Source of the DNA: JAGOUY01 sp964541725
GTDB lineage: Bacteria; Patescibacteriota; Patescibacteriia; 2-12-FULL-60-25
Reading direction: 5' to 3'
Assembly (NCBI GenBank): GCA_964541725.1
Contig: CAZIQG010000019.1
Coordinates: 1-18,218, forward strand
Length of the DNA stretch: 18,218 nucleotides
The translations under genes were made by a program, and so were the position numbers. The notes under the pieces are model-generated. The model searched no databases, was not told the origin of the DNA, and saw only the letters and a program-made list of their open reading frames with translations. Below, piece by piece: positions 1 through 6,633 of this stretch (positions are counted from its first letter, which is position 1; every line of letters begins with the position of its first letter).

Positions 1-642
1 GGTTTGTACGACCTGAGAGGTTTTGGATTCACGTTGACCAATGGCCACGTAAATACAAATCATGTTCTGTCCACGCTGATTCAAAATGGTATCAATGGCG
101 ACCGTGGTTTTACCGGTTTGACGGTCTCCAATAATCAACTCACGCTGCCCGCGACCAATAGGGATAAGCGCATCAATGGAAAGAAGACCGGTTTGGACAG
201 GCTCATTAACTGGAGAACGCTCCATCACAGATGGCGCAACGGCTTCGAGCAACATGGTTTTTCCCGCTTTTAAGGCCGAACCACCATCAATCGGAGCTCC
301 TAATGGATCAAGCACGCGCCCGAGCATGGATTCATGCGCAGAGATCGTTAAAAATCGATTTTGGGATTCGGCGGCGAGACCCTCGCGCACCCCCTCCGAT
401 CCTTCGAGTAAGACAGCGTAGGCCGTATCGCGCTCTACTTGCATCACGAGCGCATGCGAAGATGTCCCGACAATACGCAACACCTCCCCCATCTTAAGCC
501 CAGGCAACCCATCAACATGGATGATCCCGTCTTTTACAGAACGAATCACCCCCGCCTGTGGAGCGGATGCGGAACCTTGCTCGACCGTCTTGATTGCGGT
601 GTCGAGTGCTGAGAAAAATGCTTTTAGAGAATCTTGGTTCAT
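1..642 (-). CDS. atpA: F1 ATP synthase subunit alpha, N-terminal part (runs off the left edge)
   Basis: Non-catalytic nucleotide-binding subunit of the F1 head, on the cytoplasmic side of the membrane. The 214 codons visible run from ATG at 642 to base 1 with no stop. The beta-barrel domain occupies about residues 25-95 and the P-loop GDRQTGKT is at residues 172-179, nearly the same position as in E. coli AtpA. It is followed by the family-typical VAIGQRES segment. The start MNQDSL lies 21 nt after the atpH stop and has no Shine-Dalgarno sequence. It is the last gene of the operon visible here; atpG, atpD and atpC would be expected further left on the same strand. Identification is secure. 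Confidence 0.97.
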   Translation of the reverse strand, partial: MNQDSLKAFFSALDTAIKTVEQGSASAPQAGVIRSVKDGIIHVDGLPGLKMGEVLRIVGTSSHALVMQVERDTAYAVLLEGSEGVREGLAAESQNRFLTISAHESMLGRVLDPLGAPIDGGSALKAGKTMLLEAVAPSVMERSPVNEPVQTGLLSIDALIPIGRGQRELIIGDRQTGKTTVAIDTILNQRGQNMICIYVAIGQRESKTSQVVQT

Positions 643-663
643 AACATCTATAAAATGATGGGG

Positions 664-1488
664 CTAGTGTGCGGCTCGAAGATGAACAAAGGCTTGTGCG
701 ATGTGGGTTATCCAACTCTCGTCGATAAGTGCGCCTTTATAGAACATGCGTAGCCCTCCCGCTAATGAGGGTTCGACCTCGAAGAGAGGGAAGCTGCCTG
801 GATAGCGCTCTCGCAACGAAGCACGCATCGCTTCACGTTCGGAAGAGGATAAGGGAACAGGTGACTGGATGGTGGGCGAAGCGATTGAGCACTGTTCTTG
901 GAGGAATTGTTGGATTTCTCGTGCAACCTCGACCGCATTATCCGTCCGCACTATTCGTTCCAGCATAATGGATGCTTGCGAGGGTTCCGTCGATTTCCAG
1001 GCGTGTCCCTGATCGAAGGCCATAGCAACCTCGGCACTGAAGGCTGCCGCGAGTGCTTGCACAAACCCATTTAGACGACGCTCGGTTTGTGCGTCCCGCA
1101 CAATCTCCTGCAAGATGGCGCGCACATCAGACAAAAATTCTTGAGAAAGTGTGACGGCGGCCGGATCCACCGTTTTCTTGGACGTGGGCGCTTGAGGCGC
1201 TGGCAGGTCAAGACGATATCCTTCCAGAGATCCTTGCTTCGTAGATTCAAGGAGATGCCCCGGTACCCCGTGCGAAGAAGTGATCACGGGCAAAAGCGCC
1301 TGAACATCAGTTGCGAACGAGTCGTCGGACACAGTTGCGAGATATTCCTTGATTGCTTCGGGATACTCCGCGCCTAGCACGCGCTTAACCTCTGCCTCAC
1401 GCTTTGCGCGCGGCAGAGCAAAGAACGCCTCTACACGCGCCACGGTGACGACGTCCTTCAAAAAGGCGGATAAGAGGGCTATCAACAT
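664..1488 (-). CDS. atpH: F1Fo ATP synthase subunit delta (OSCP-like), extended and divergent
   Basis: Peripheral-stalk subunit joining the F1 head to subunit b. It has 274 residues, where the family usually has about 175-185. The C-terminal 60 residues carry the delta signature: a PLSSSEREAMRASL helix, then EVEPSLAGGLRMFYKGALID, which matches the family pattern PSLIGG-(I/V)R-GD-VID. The first ~110 residues (an alpha-helical stretch, then a linker rich in Pro, Ser and Thr ending near PQAPTSKKTVDP) have no counterpart that I recognise in ordinary delta. The position between atpF (3-nt gap) and atpA (21-nt gap) supports the call independently of sequence. No SD precedes the ATG. The remote similarity makes the family call good rather than certain. 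Confidence 0.8.
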   Translation of the reverse strand: MLIALLSAFLKDVVTVARVEAFFALPRAKREAEVKRVLGAEYPEAIKEYLATVSDDSFATDVQALLPVITSSHGVPGHLLESTKQGSLEGYRLDLPAPQAPTSKKTVDPAAVTLSQEFLSDVRAILQEIVRDAQTERRLNGFVQALAAAFSAEVAMAFDQGHAWKSTEPSQASIMLERIVRTDNAVEVAREIQQFLQEQCSIASPTIQSPVPLSSSEREAMRASLRERYPGSFPLFEVEPSLAGGLRMFYKGALIDESWITHIAQAFVHLRAAH

Positions 1489-1491
1489 AGG

Positions 1492-1989
1492 CTAGGCGTG
1501 TAAATCCTTCCAAGCCGCTTCTACGCTCGACTTCACAATGTCTGCAGGAATCTTGTTTTTCAAGACATGCAAAATCGTTTGTTCAATGCGCTTCTGCGTT
1601 TCTTTCTCGACTTCTTTCAAGACACCTTTCTTTGTCTCATCAACCTGACGACGTGCTTCCTCCAACATTTGCTCGCGGCGCGTGTCGGCTTCGGCAATCA
1701 ACTCTTTGGCGCGGACTTCTGCCTGCGCTTTGGCGGCGGCCACCTCAGACTGCATTTTTACTAGCAAATCTTTGGTTTCCTGGGCTTGGCGCTTAGACTC
1801 TTCCGCAAATTTTGTCTTTAATAATTCTGTCTCTTGAAGATTCTTGCGCACCGTCTCACGACGGTCGTCCATGACTTTTAACAACGGGCGATACAACCAA
1901 CGCGTGAGAAGCGTCAGCAGAAGCCCCATGTTTACGAGGTAGAGCAACATGCTCTTCCAATCGATTCCAAGTTTGGCAAAGGCGTCCAT
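1492..1989 (-). CDS. atpF: Fo ATP synthase subunit b
   Basis: Membrane-anchored peripheral stalk. One transmembrane helix lies at about residues 12-31 (MLLYLVNMGLLLTLLTRWLY), followed by a PLLKVMDDRRETV segment typical of subunit b. From there to about residue 145 it is a long, highly charged coiled coil rich in Lys, Glu, Ala and Gln. At 165 residues it has normal family length. It lies between atpE (36-nt gap) and atpH (3-nt gap) on the minus strand, in standard operon order. No SD is visible before the ATG at 1989. Confidence 0.95.
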   Translation of the reverse strand: MDAFAKLGIDWKSMLLYLVNMGLLLTLLTRWLYRPLLKVMDDRRETVRKNLQETELLKTKFAEESKRQAQETKDLLVKMQSEVAAAKAQAEVRAKELIAEADTRREQMLEEARRQVDETKKGVLKEVEKETQKRIEQTILHVLKNKIPADIVKSSVEAAWKDLHA

Positions 1990-2025
1990 AGGATAAAGCG
2001 ATCTGGCAGGCGTCAGAGGATTAGG

Positions 2026-2256
2026 TTAGATGACGAACAAGATGATCAAAGAAATAACCAAACAATAGATACCCGTGGATTCACAGATAGCCATGGCAAC
2101 GATCATGTTCGGCATCATCTTGTCAGCGACAGCAGGATTGCGTCCCATCGCTTCCATTGCCTTACCAGCGACATTTCCTTCCGCAATAGCTGGAGCGATA
2201 GAACCGATCCCCATACAAATACCTGCTGCAAGCGCTTTCAATGCAATTGGGTCCAT
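2026..2256 (-). CDS. atpE: Fo ATP synthase subunit c, with a sodium-type ligand set
   Basis: Ring-forming proteolipid of the rotary motor. It has 76 residues in two transmembrane helices joined by the loop RNPAVAD (residues 39-45). The ion-binding carboxylate is E59, within CESTGIY. Compared with the sodium-translocating c subunit of Ilyobacter, E59, S60, T61 and Y64 match E65, S66, T67 and Y70, and E26 (AIAEGN) sits where that protein has Q32. This is the pattern of sodium-binding c rings, here with a second carboxylate in helix 1. A 128-nt gap with stem-loops separates it from atpB upstream. There is no SD before the ATG at 2256. Gene identity is secure; the coupling ion is an inference. 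Confidence 0.96.
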   Translation of the reverse strand: MDPIALKALAAGICMGIGSIAPAIAEGNVAGKAMEAMGRNPAVADKMMPNMIVAMAICESTGIYCLVISLIILFVI

Positions 2257-2310
2257 ACAAACAAATAAGGGTTACGTAAATAATGAGTGGATGAAATAAG
2301 GATTTTGTAT

Positions 2311-2370
2311 CCTCGAGAGACGCCTGTCATCTCGAGGGAAAGGCGGGAGAAGTCGCCCTCGGCCTCGAGA
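2311..2370 (-). promoter_or_regulatory. Intercistronic alternative stem-loops between atpB and atpE
   Basis: The atpB-atpE gap holds CCTCGAGA at 2311-2318 and again at 2363-2370, with the complement TCTCGAGG between them at 2330-2337. The middle copy can pair with either flank (8 perfect bp each, loops of 11 and 25 nt), giving two mutually exclusive hairpins in the transcript. No T-tract follows, so this is not an ordinary terminator. A role in raising the c-subunit yield by mRNA processing or stability is plausible because many c copies are needed per enzyme, but it is an inference. Confidence 0.6.
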
Positions 2371-2384
2371 TAACAGCTTCCTTT

Positions 2385-3197
2385 TTACGAAATGGCTTGT
2401 GCGGGTACCTGCTTTGCTAGTCGCTCTTCCCGATTCGCGTAGGCGGTGTTGTAGGCGCTGGAAACAAACTGGAGCGACAGGAGTGTGAAGACAAACGCTT
2501 GCACGAAACCGGAGAAAATCCCTAGAAACAAGAATGGGATTGGGACAATGAACTCCGTGAACTTCGACAAGCTGATGATCACAGCCACCATGACGTCACC
2601 GGCAAATAGGTTACCGAATAAACGACAGGATACGGAGATGATTTTGGCGATTTCTCCGATGATATCCATGAGCCCGAGGAAGAACTCGATGAAGGCATTG
2701 CCGATTTCTTGGAAGGAGCGCGCCTTTAGCAGGGGTTTAATACGAATGAAATTGCCAATGTGGCGCAGGGGGGACATGGAGAGCGCGATGATGTGCGATA
2801 GGCCAACCACCAAGAGCCCTAAGGTCAACGTCTGGCTCAAATCAGAGGTTGCGAGGCGCATGAGTGGCTTATCTTCTACAATGATCTGGAATAGGAGCGG
2901 GAATACAGATAACTGGTTCGCGATCGCGATGAAGAGCAAGATCGTCATGATGAGCGGAAAGAACTTGCGCCCACGCTCCTTACTCCCAAAGGCTTGCTCA
3001 ATTTGCCCGTCGAAAAATTCAAAAATCATTTCTATAAACGCCTGTAAACGACCCGGAACCATCGACAACCGTGAACGAATCCACAAGGCGATCATAGCCA
3101 AGAAAAGGGTGGACACGAAAGCGGCTACCACGGCATTCGTGACAGGGATTGGCCCGAGATGGAAGACCACGGGCGCGGGGACGGAGATTTCGAGCAT
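2385..3197 (-). CDS. atpB: Fo ATP synthase subunit a
   Basis: Stator of the ion channel in the membrane. It has 270 residues with about five to six hydrophobic helices. The essential arginine is R192 in VSCRLFGNLFAGD, matching the LRLFGN motif of the family. The C-terminal helix carries SGFVQAFVFTLLSLQF with Q233. The extramembrane loop EQAFGSKERGRKFFPL (about residues 67-82) is also typical. It starts with ATG at 3197, 14 nt after the stop of the small upstream membrane gene. No SD is seen. It is second in the operon, as usual for atpB after an atpI/atpZ-like gene. Confidence 0.96.
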   Translation of the reverse strand: MLEISVPAPVVFHLGPIPVTNAVVAAFVSTLFLAMIALWIRSRLSMVPGRLQAFIEMIFEFFDGQIEQAFGSKERGRKFFPLIMTILLFIAIANQLSVFPLLFQIIVEDKPLMRLATSDLSQTLTLGLLVVGLSHIIALSMSPLRHIGNFIRIKPLLKARSFQEIGNAFIEFFLGLMDIIGEIAKIISVSCRLFGNLFAGDVMVAVIISLSKFTEFIVPIPFLFLGIFSGFVQAFVFTLLSLQFVSSAYNTAYANREERLAKQVPAQAIS

Positions 3198-3211
3198 AGA
3201 TTTATGAGCGA

Positions 3212-3424
3212 TTAGCGAGAGGGAGGAGTGAGCTTAGCCTTGGTGAGGCGGATGGCAATAAAATTGGACACCGGAAAGGACAAGATGATGAGTCCGATAA
3301 AGGCCTTGGGCTGAGTCCCGAGGAGGATATCTAGCCCGTGACCAAGCGCGCCAAATACGAGAAGGGTGAGCGCGATTGCGAGTAAGACATACCCGCGAAT
3401 CCGCCAAAGGATGGTTGCGTCCAT
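3212..3424 (-). CDS. AtpZ/AtpI-like small membrane protein, first gene of the ATP synthase operon
   Basis: It has 70 residues with two transmembrane helices (about residues 10-32 and 38-58). The segment GHGLDILLGTQP resembles the G-x-x-LD-x-x-LGT-x-P motif of the AtpZ (ATPase gene 1) family. AtpI and AtpZ proteins are linked to c-ring assembly or to divalent-ion transport for the synthase. I chose ATG 3424 rather than the in-frame TTG at 3481 because a good -10 box (TATAAT) lies only 12 nt before 3424; transcripts from it could not contain the longer start. Neither start has an SD. The start choice is less certain than the family. Confidence 0.75.
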   Translation of the reverse strand: MDATILWRIRGYVLLAIALTLLVFGALGHGLDILLGTQPKAFIGLIILSFPVSNFIAIRLTKAKLTPPSR

Positions 3425-3436
3425 AAATGCGGGGAG

Positions 3437-3465
3437 ATTATACGCCGACCTGACGAGGTGAGCAA
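3437..3465 (-). promoter_or_regulatory. Likely promoter of the ATP synthase operon
   Basis: On the minus strand TTGCTC (3460-3465) and a perfect TATAAT (3437-3442) are separated by 17 nt. The predicted transcript start, 6-7 nt after the -10 box, falls about 5-7 nt before ATG 3424, so the operon mRNA would be nearly leaderless. Confidence 0.6.
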
Positions 3466-3602
3466 GGGCTTTTTCTCTCAACCAAGATGATTTTTAGACA
3501 CCACCTCGAGTCTTGTGCGCAAGTGTATAGAGGGGGGTGAAGTCGTCAAGTGGGGGGTACTTGACAAAGTCATTATTTTTCTGCTTCCTACAGGCGCACC
3601 CA

Positions 3603-3631
3603 TTGATTTTTCCTCGGAAACGTGGGATAAT
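3603..3631 (+). promoter_or_regulatory. Likely promoter of the CPA2 antiporter gene
   Basis: TTGATT (3603-3608), a 17-nt spacer and GATAAT (3626-3631). Transcription would start near 3638. A small hairpin, CCGGAA-ATCG-TTCCGG (3638-3653), would form the first bases of the leader, and the SD follows at 3668. A second TTGACA at 3561-3566 has no good -10 partner. Confidence 0.55.
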
Positions 3632-3680
3632 CATCAGCCGGAAATCGTTCCGGAGAAGTCAGACAACAAGGAGAAAGACC

Positions 3681-5153
3681 TTGAAAGACGCGCTGAAAAA
3701 CGGGGTGACGCACCCCATCACGAGCTGCCTGGCCGCCATGCTGCTCGTGATCACGAGCTGGCTCTGGCGGCACAACATCCACTTCGAGGCAAGCGATCCC
3801 ACCAACTGGGTCATCCCCATTCTCGGGGTAGCGACCCTGCTGGGCATCCTTGGCGTGGTTTTCAACCATGCCCTGAACTCCGTGCTCGGGAAGCTCGTGC
3901 GACGAGCCGCTTCCTCGACCACGGACGCCCTGAGCGAAGAGGCACGCAAAGAACACGTGCCCGCAATCGTCAGCCTTCTGTTTCTGGGATTCCTGACGTC
4001 AAACATTCCAGGAGTGAAGGAGTTCGCGCACCACCTCCTCGATACGCAGATCCCTCTCCCGGAACGCGTTACCTTCGACTTCGGCATGGAGGTCATCTGC
4101 GTCCTCGCGGTGGTGCTGATGCTCCACCTGAGCGCGCTCGAGACCGACCTCAAGACCATGGTCGACAACCTGGGGTGGGCCAATCTGGCTGCCGTTCTTG
4201 GCGTCGTGGTGCCCGGTGGGCTCTACTACCTCTTCATCAGGGCGTACGCGCCCAACACCCCCTTCGTCGAAGCCATGGGGTGGGGCATCCTCATCGTAGC
4301 CACCTCGATGGGGATCGCGAACCTCATCCTCACCAAGATGGGCGTGATCGGGTCCAAGACCGGTCAGCTCATCCTGGCAGTGGCAGCCATCGACGACATC
4401 CTGGGTCTCGCGGCTCTCACCGCGTGGCAGAGCGCCGCCGCTTCCCACGGCAACGTGGCAGTAGGCGCGGTGCTTCTGCTCCTGCTCAAGAACATCACCT
4501 TCATGGCACTGGCGTTCTGCGCAGGTGCCAACCTCGCACCTCGAATCACCAGCTTCATGAGCCGGTATGCACACGGTGAAAAAGCGCTGGCGATCCTCAT
4601 GAGCCTCACGAGCTCCTTCCTCTTCGGCGTCATGGCGCAGTGCTGGGGGCTCTCCGCCCTCGCCGGCGTGTACGCCGGCGGAGCGTTCCTCACCGCCGTG
4701 ATGTTCAAGGACTATGGCGGCCACTCGCAACACAAGCTCGAGGAGCTTCTGGAGCCGTTCCGAGCCCTCGTCCTCCCGATCTTCTTCATCATGATCGGCA
4801 GGAAGATGTCGATCGCGTCACTAGGAGACCTGGACACCTGGGTCAAGGCGATCGGTGCTACGGTCTGCCTAGTCGTGGGCAAGGGCGTCTCGGTCGCGTT
4901 CCTCCCCAAGGGCGTCGATCGTCGCACCATGTTCTGGGGCCTCCTGCCCCGCGGGGAAGTACTCCTCGTGATCGCGAGCATGGTGAGCCGAGCGATGAAC
5001 CACCAGCAGGCGACTGTCATCATGGTCGTGGCGGTGCTCCTCATCGTCGGGTCGACGATTGCGGGTTCCATCCAGGTACCGAAGAGCGTCGCCCGCGCTC
5101 GCGCGAACGACCCCCACATCTTCGATCCGGTCAGCGGCAACGATCAGCACTGA
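3681..5153 (+). CDS. CPA2-family monovalent cation/proton antiporter (Kef/NapA/GerN type), membrane domain only
   Basis: Integral membrane exchanger for Na+ or K+ against protons. It has 490 residues with about 12-13 hydrophobic helices. Family marks are SALETDLKTM (151-160), the paired ion-site aspartates D238-D239 in VAAIDDILGL, LPIFFIMIGRKM (365-376) and LLPRGEVLLVIA (421-432). No TrkA-N or TrkA-C nucleotide-binding domain follows, unlike full-length KefB/KefC. I chose TTG 3681 because AAGGAG (3668-3673) lies 7 nt before it; the frame is open further upstream without an SD. Codons end mostly in C or G (CTC, ATC, GCC, GTC), in clear contrast with the genes on both sides, which suggests horizontal acquisition. 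It stands alone between its own promoter and terminator. The substrate is not determined by the sequence. Confidence 0.9.
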   Translation: MKDALKNGVTHPITSCLAAMLLVITSWLWRHNIHFEASDPTNWVIPILGVATLLGILGVVFNHALNSVLGKLVRRAASSTTDALSEEARKEHVPAIVSLLFLGFLTSNIPGVKEFAHHLLDTQIPLPERVTFDFGMEVICVLAVVLMLHLSALETDLKTMVDNLGWANLAAVLGVVVPGGLYYLFIRAYAPNTPFVEAMGWGILIVATSMGIANLILTKMGVIGSKTGQLILAVAAIDDILGLAALTAWQSAAASHGNVAVGAVLLLLLKNITFMALAFCAGANLAPRITSFMSRYAHGEKALAILMSLTSSFLFGVMAQCWGLSALAGVYAGGAFLTAVMFKDYGGHSQHKLEELLEPFRALVLPIFFIMIGRKMSIASLGDLDTWVKAIGATVCLVVGKGVSVAFLPKGVDRRTMFWGLLPRGEVLLVIASMVSRAMNHQQATVIMVVAVLLIVGSTIAGSIQVPKSVARARANDPHIFDPVSGNDQH

Positions 5154-5182
5154 CCCCTCCCCGCTCCTTCCCCTCCTCCCAA

Positions 5183-5260
5183 CCCCGACAGATACACATC
5201 GTCCCGTCGAGCTCAGCTCGATCGCCGCTGACGATGTCCTGCCGGGGTCTTCATTTTTTT
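5183..5260 (+). terminator. Long rho-independent terminator of the antiporter gene
   Basis: CCCCGACAG (5183-5191) pairs with CTGCCGGGG (5239-5247) with one mismatch, and ACATCGTC (5196-5203) pairs with GACGATGT (5230-5237). Inside lies a small hairpin, TCGAGC-TCA-GCTCGA (5207-5221). Seven T residues follow at 5254-5260. The stem is unusually long for a terminator. Confidence 0.8.
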
Positions 5261-5289
5261 ATAGTTACACTCCAGCGAATATTGCTGTG

Positions 5290-5739
5290 TTATTTTTTTA
5301 AGTGCCCTTCGTATAGCGCGCGATAAATCTGGCGGCGGGTGACGACGCCGACTAATTTTCCCTCATCAATAACGGGCATGTGTCGGATATTTTTTGCGAG
5401 CATGGTGGCTCCGGCACGCATGATGGGTTCGTCGGGTGTGGCGACATGCATGTGCGTACACATAAAGCGGCTGACAGGATGATCTTGCACCTCTTCGATT
5501 TTTTGCTCGCGTTCTTTTGGGTCCGTATACATCTCTGGATTCAAGTAATAGCTCTGGTAGTAAGGAAAAAGGATGCGGAAGAGGTCGTGTTCAGAAATAA
5601 GCCCTACCAACTGCCCCGTCTGATTGACCACGAAGACACAGCCGTGTTCGGATTCGTGTAATAGGTCGGCCACCTGTTTATACGTTGCCTCCTCTTGAAC
5701 CGTCGTAAAATTGGTTCCCATGATGGATTGGACATTCAT
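5290..5739 (-). CDS. Tandem CBS-domain protein
   Basis: A 149-residue protein made almost wholly of two CBS domains, at about residues 4-58 (beginning SIMGTNFTTVQEEAT, with VNQTGQLVGLISEHDL) and 90-146 (beginning RFMCTHMHVATPDE, with VIDEGKLVGVVTRRQI). Such pairs bind adenine nucleotides or SAM and act as cytoplasmic energy or ligand sensors. The 30-residue linker is rich in Tyr and Glu. I prefer ATG 5739 because the second residue already leads into the first CBS domain; the frame is open 22 codons further upstream without support. No SD is seen. It is convergent with the antiporter and divergent from the gene at 5863. The partner is unknown. Confidence 0.88.
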   Translation of the reverse strand: MNVQSIMGTNFTTVQEEATYKQVADLLHESEHGCVFVVNQTGQLVGLISEHDLFRILFPYYQSYYLNPEMYTDPKEREQKIEEVQDHPVSRFMCTHMHVATPDEPIMRAGATMLAKNIRHMPVIDEGKLVGVVTRRQIYRALYEGHLKK

Positions 5740-5772
5740 ATAAAATAGCTTAGGCGTAAGACTCTCTTCTAC

Positions 5773-5778
5773 TATAAT
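5773..5778 (+). promoter_or_regulatory. Possible -10 box for the gene at 5863
   Basis: A perfect TATAAT lies in the 123-bp divergent gap, about 85 nt before the start codon at 5863. No convincing -35 box stands 16-18 nt upstream, so this is a weak call. Confidence 0.3.
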
Positions 5779-5862
5779 CCTCTGCGTCGTGCGCCACCAG
5801 CGCATATGAGGATTGAATTATTTGGTTATATGTGCTGAGGTAATCTTCAGGAAGGAGGAACC

Positions 5863-6534
5863 ATGGATCAAGAGCTCCAGGCACGAGTCCAGCAAGCCGC
5901 TGCTCTCTGCAATGCGCAGATCCGACGGCGTGCATTTCGACAACGAAATCCCCCGATCCTCTCAACGAGGGCTCTGAATGAATATGGGCCGGACGTAATC
6001 GTAAAGAGCATCACGGAGGTAGTAGCAGATCTCACTGGGTCTCGCTCCTTGCCAGTGACTCGGACAGATAAGTACTGGAAGGCATTTTTCTCTGTCTTTA
6101 TACACGTCGAGCGCGTGATTCTTGTAACCGATGACTCCGATACGTATCCCTACCATCGTGTTTCTCCGCTCTTTGAGGCGTACCAGCGTCCTTATATGCG
6201 AACCACTCTCGGAGCTGGTCTTCAAGTCCTTGGGTACTTCTTCAGGCGCCGTTCACTTGTAGACATCGGCCAGGAAGATGGGTGGAATGCATGTGGCTTT
6301 CAGATGTTTTACCAGGAACTCCTTGGCTCGTTTTTAAATCCTACCCCCCTTCAACATGAAGCGGTCGTCATGGTCGCGCGCCTGCTAACCTACTGCACAA
6401 GCATGCTCGAGAGCGTGAGCATCCTTGAACAGCTCGCTCCCGTGAGATCGCTCCTCAATGCGCTACAAACAGGATGTATTCCCGTGGCCTACGACAAGAC
6501 CACGGGTACGCTCTTTCTAAAAAATTGGCGCTAA
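5863..6534 (+). CDS. Unrecognised 223-residue cytoplasmic protein
   Basis: I do not recognise a family. The protein has no signal peptide or clear transmembrane helix. It is rich in arginine near the N-terminus (QIRRRAFRQR) and looks mostly alpha-helical, with aromatic-rich patches (KYWKAFFSVFIHVER, RPYMRTTLGAGLQVLGYFFRRR) and a helical C-terminal half ending in FLKNWR. The start is well supported: AGGAAGGAGG lies just before ATG 5863 with a spacing of about 4-5 nt. The strong SD sets it apart from most neighbours and groups it with the other single-gene units in this window. It sits alone between the divergent CBS gene and dedA. That it is a real gene is likely from the SD and length; its function is unknown. 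Confidence 0.75.
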   Translation: MDQELQARVQQAAALCNAQIRRRAFRQRNPPILSTRALNEYGPDVIVKSITEVVADLTGSRSLPVTRTDKYWKAFFSVFIHVERVILVTDDSDTYPYHRVSPLFEAYQRPYMRTTLGAGLQVLGYFFRRRSLVDIGQEDGWNACGFQMFYQELLGSFLNPTPLQHEAVVMVARLLTYCTSMLESVSILEQLAPVRSLLNALQTGCIPVAYDKTTGTLFLKNWR

Positions 6535-6594
6535 CATTCTTCTCTTCGCCCTCGGAACATACACTTCTCCGTGTGGCGTTTTGTTTTTGTGCAT

Positions 6595-6623
6595 TTGTCA
6601 CAAAACATTAAAGACGAGATACT
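6595..6623 (+). promoter_or_regulatory. Promoter of the DedA-family gene
   Basis: TTGTCA (6595-6600), a 17-nt spacer and GATACT (6618-6623). The predicted transcript start near 6630 is only about 4 nt before ATG 6634, implying a nearly leaderless mRNA. Confidence 0.65.
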
Positions 6624-6633
6624 ACGCGACGAT

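Noticed and set aside
3561..3566. TTGACA as the antiporter's -35 box
   Set aside because: No -10-like hexamer stands 16-19 nt downstream; the pair at 3603-3631 fits better.
3515..4579. Long frame of 354 codons overlapping the antiporter
   Set aside because: Its His-, Arg- and Pro-rich translation is a shadow of the GC-rich antiporter gene, which carries the conserved motifs.
4640..5326. Further long frame over the end of the antiporter and its terminator
   Set aside because: It is again a GC-rich shadow; it runs through the terminator and has no family features.
5740..5805. N-terminal extension of the CBS protein to 5805
   Set aside because: The extra 22 residues lie before the CBS domain, have no SD and no resemblance to the family; ATG 5739 is simpler.
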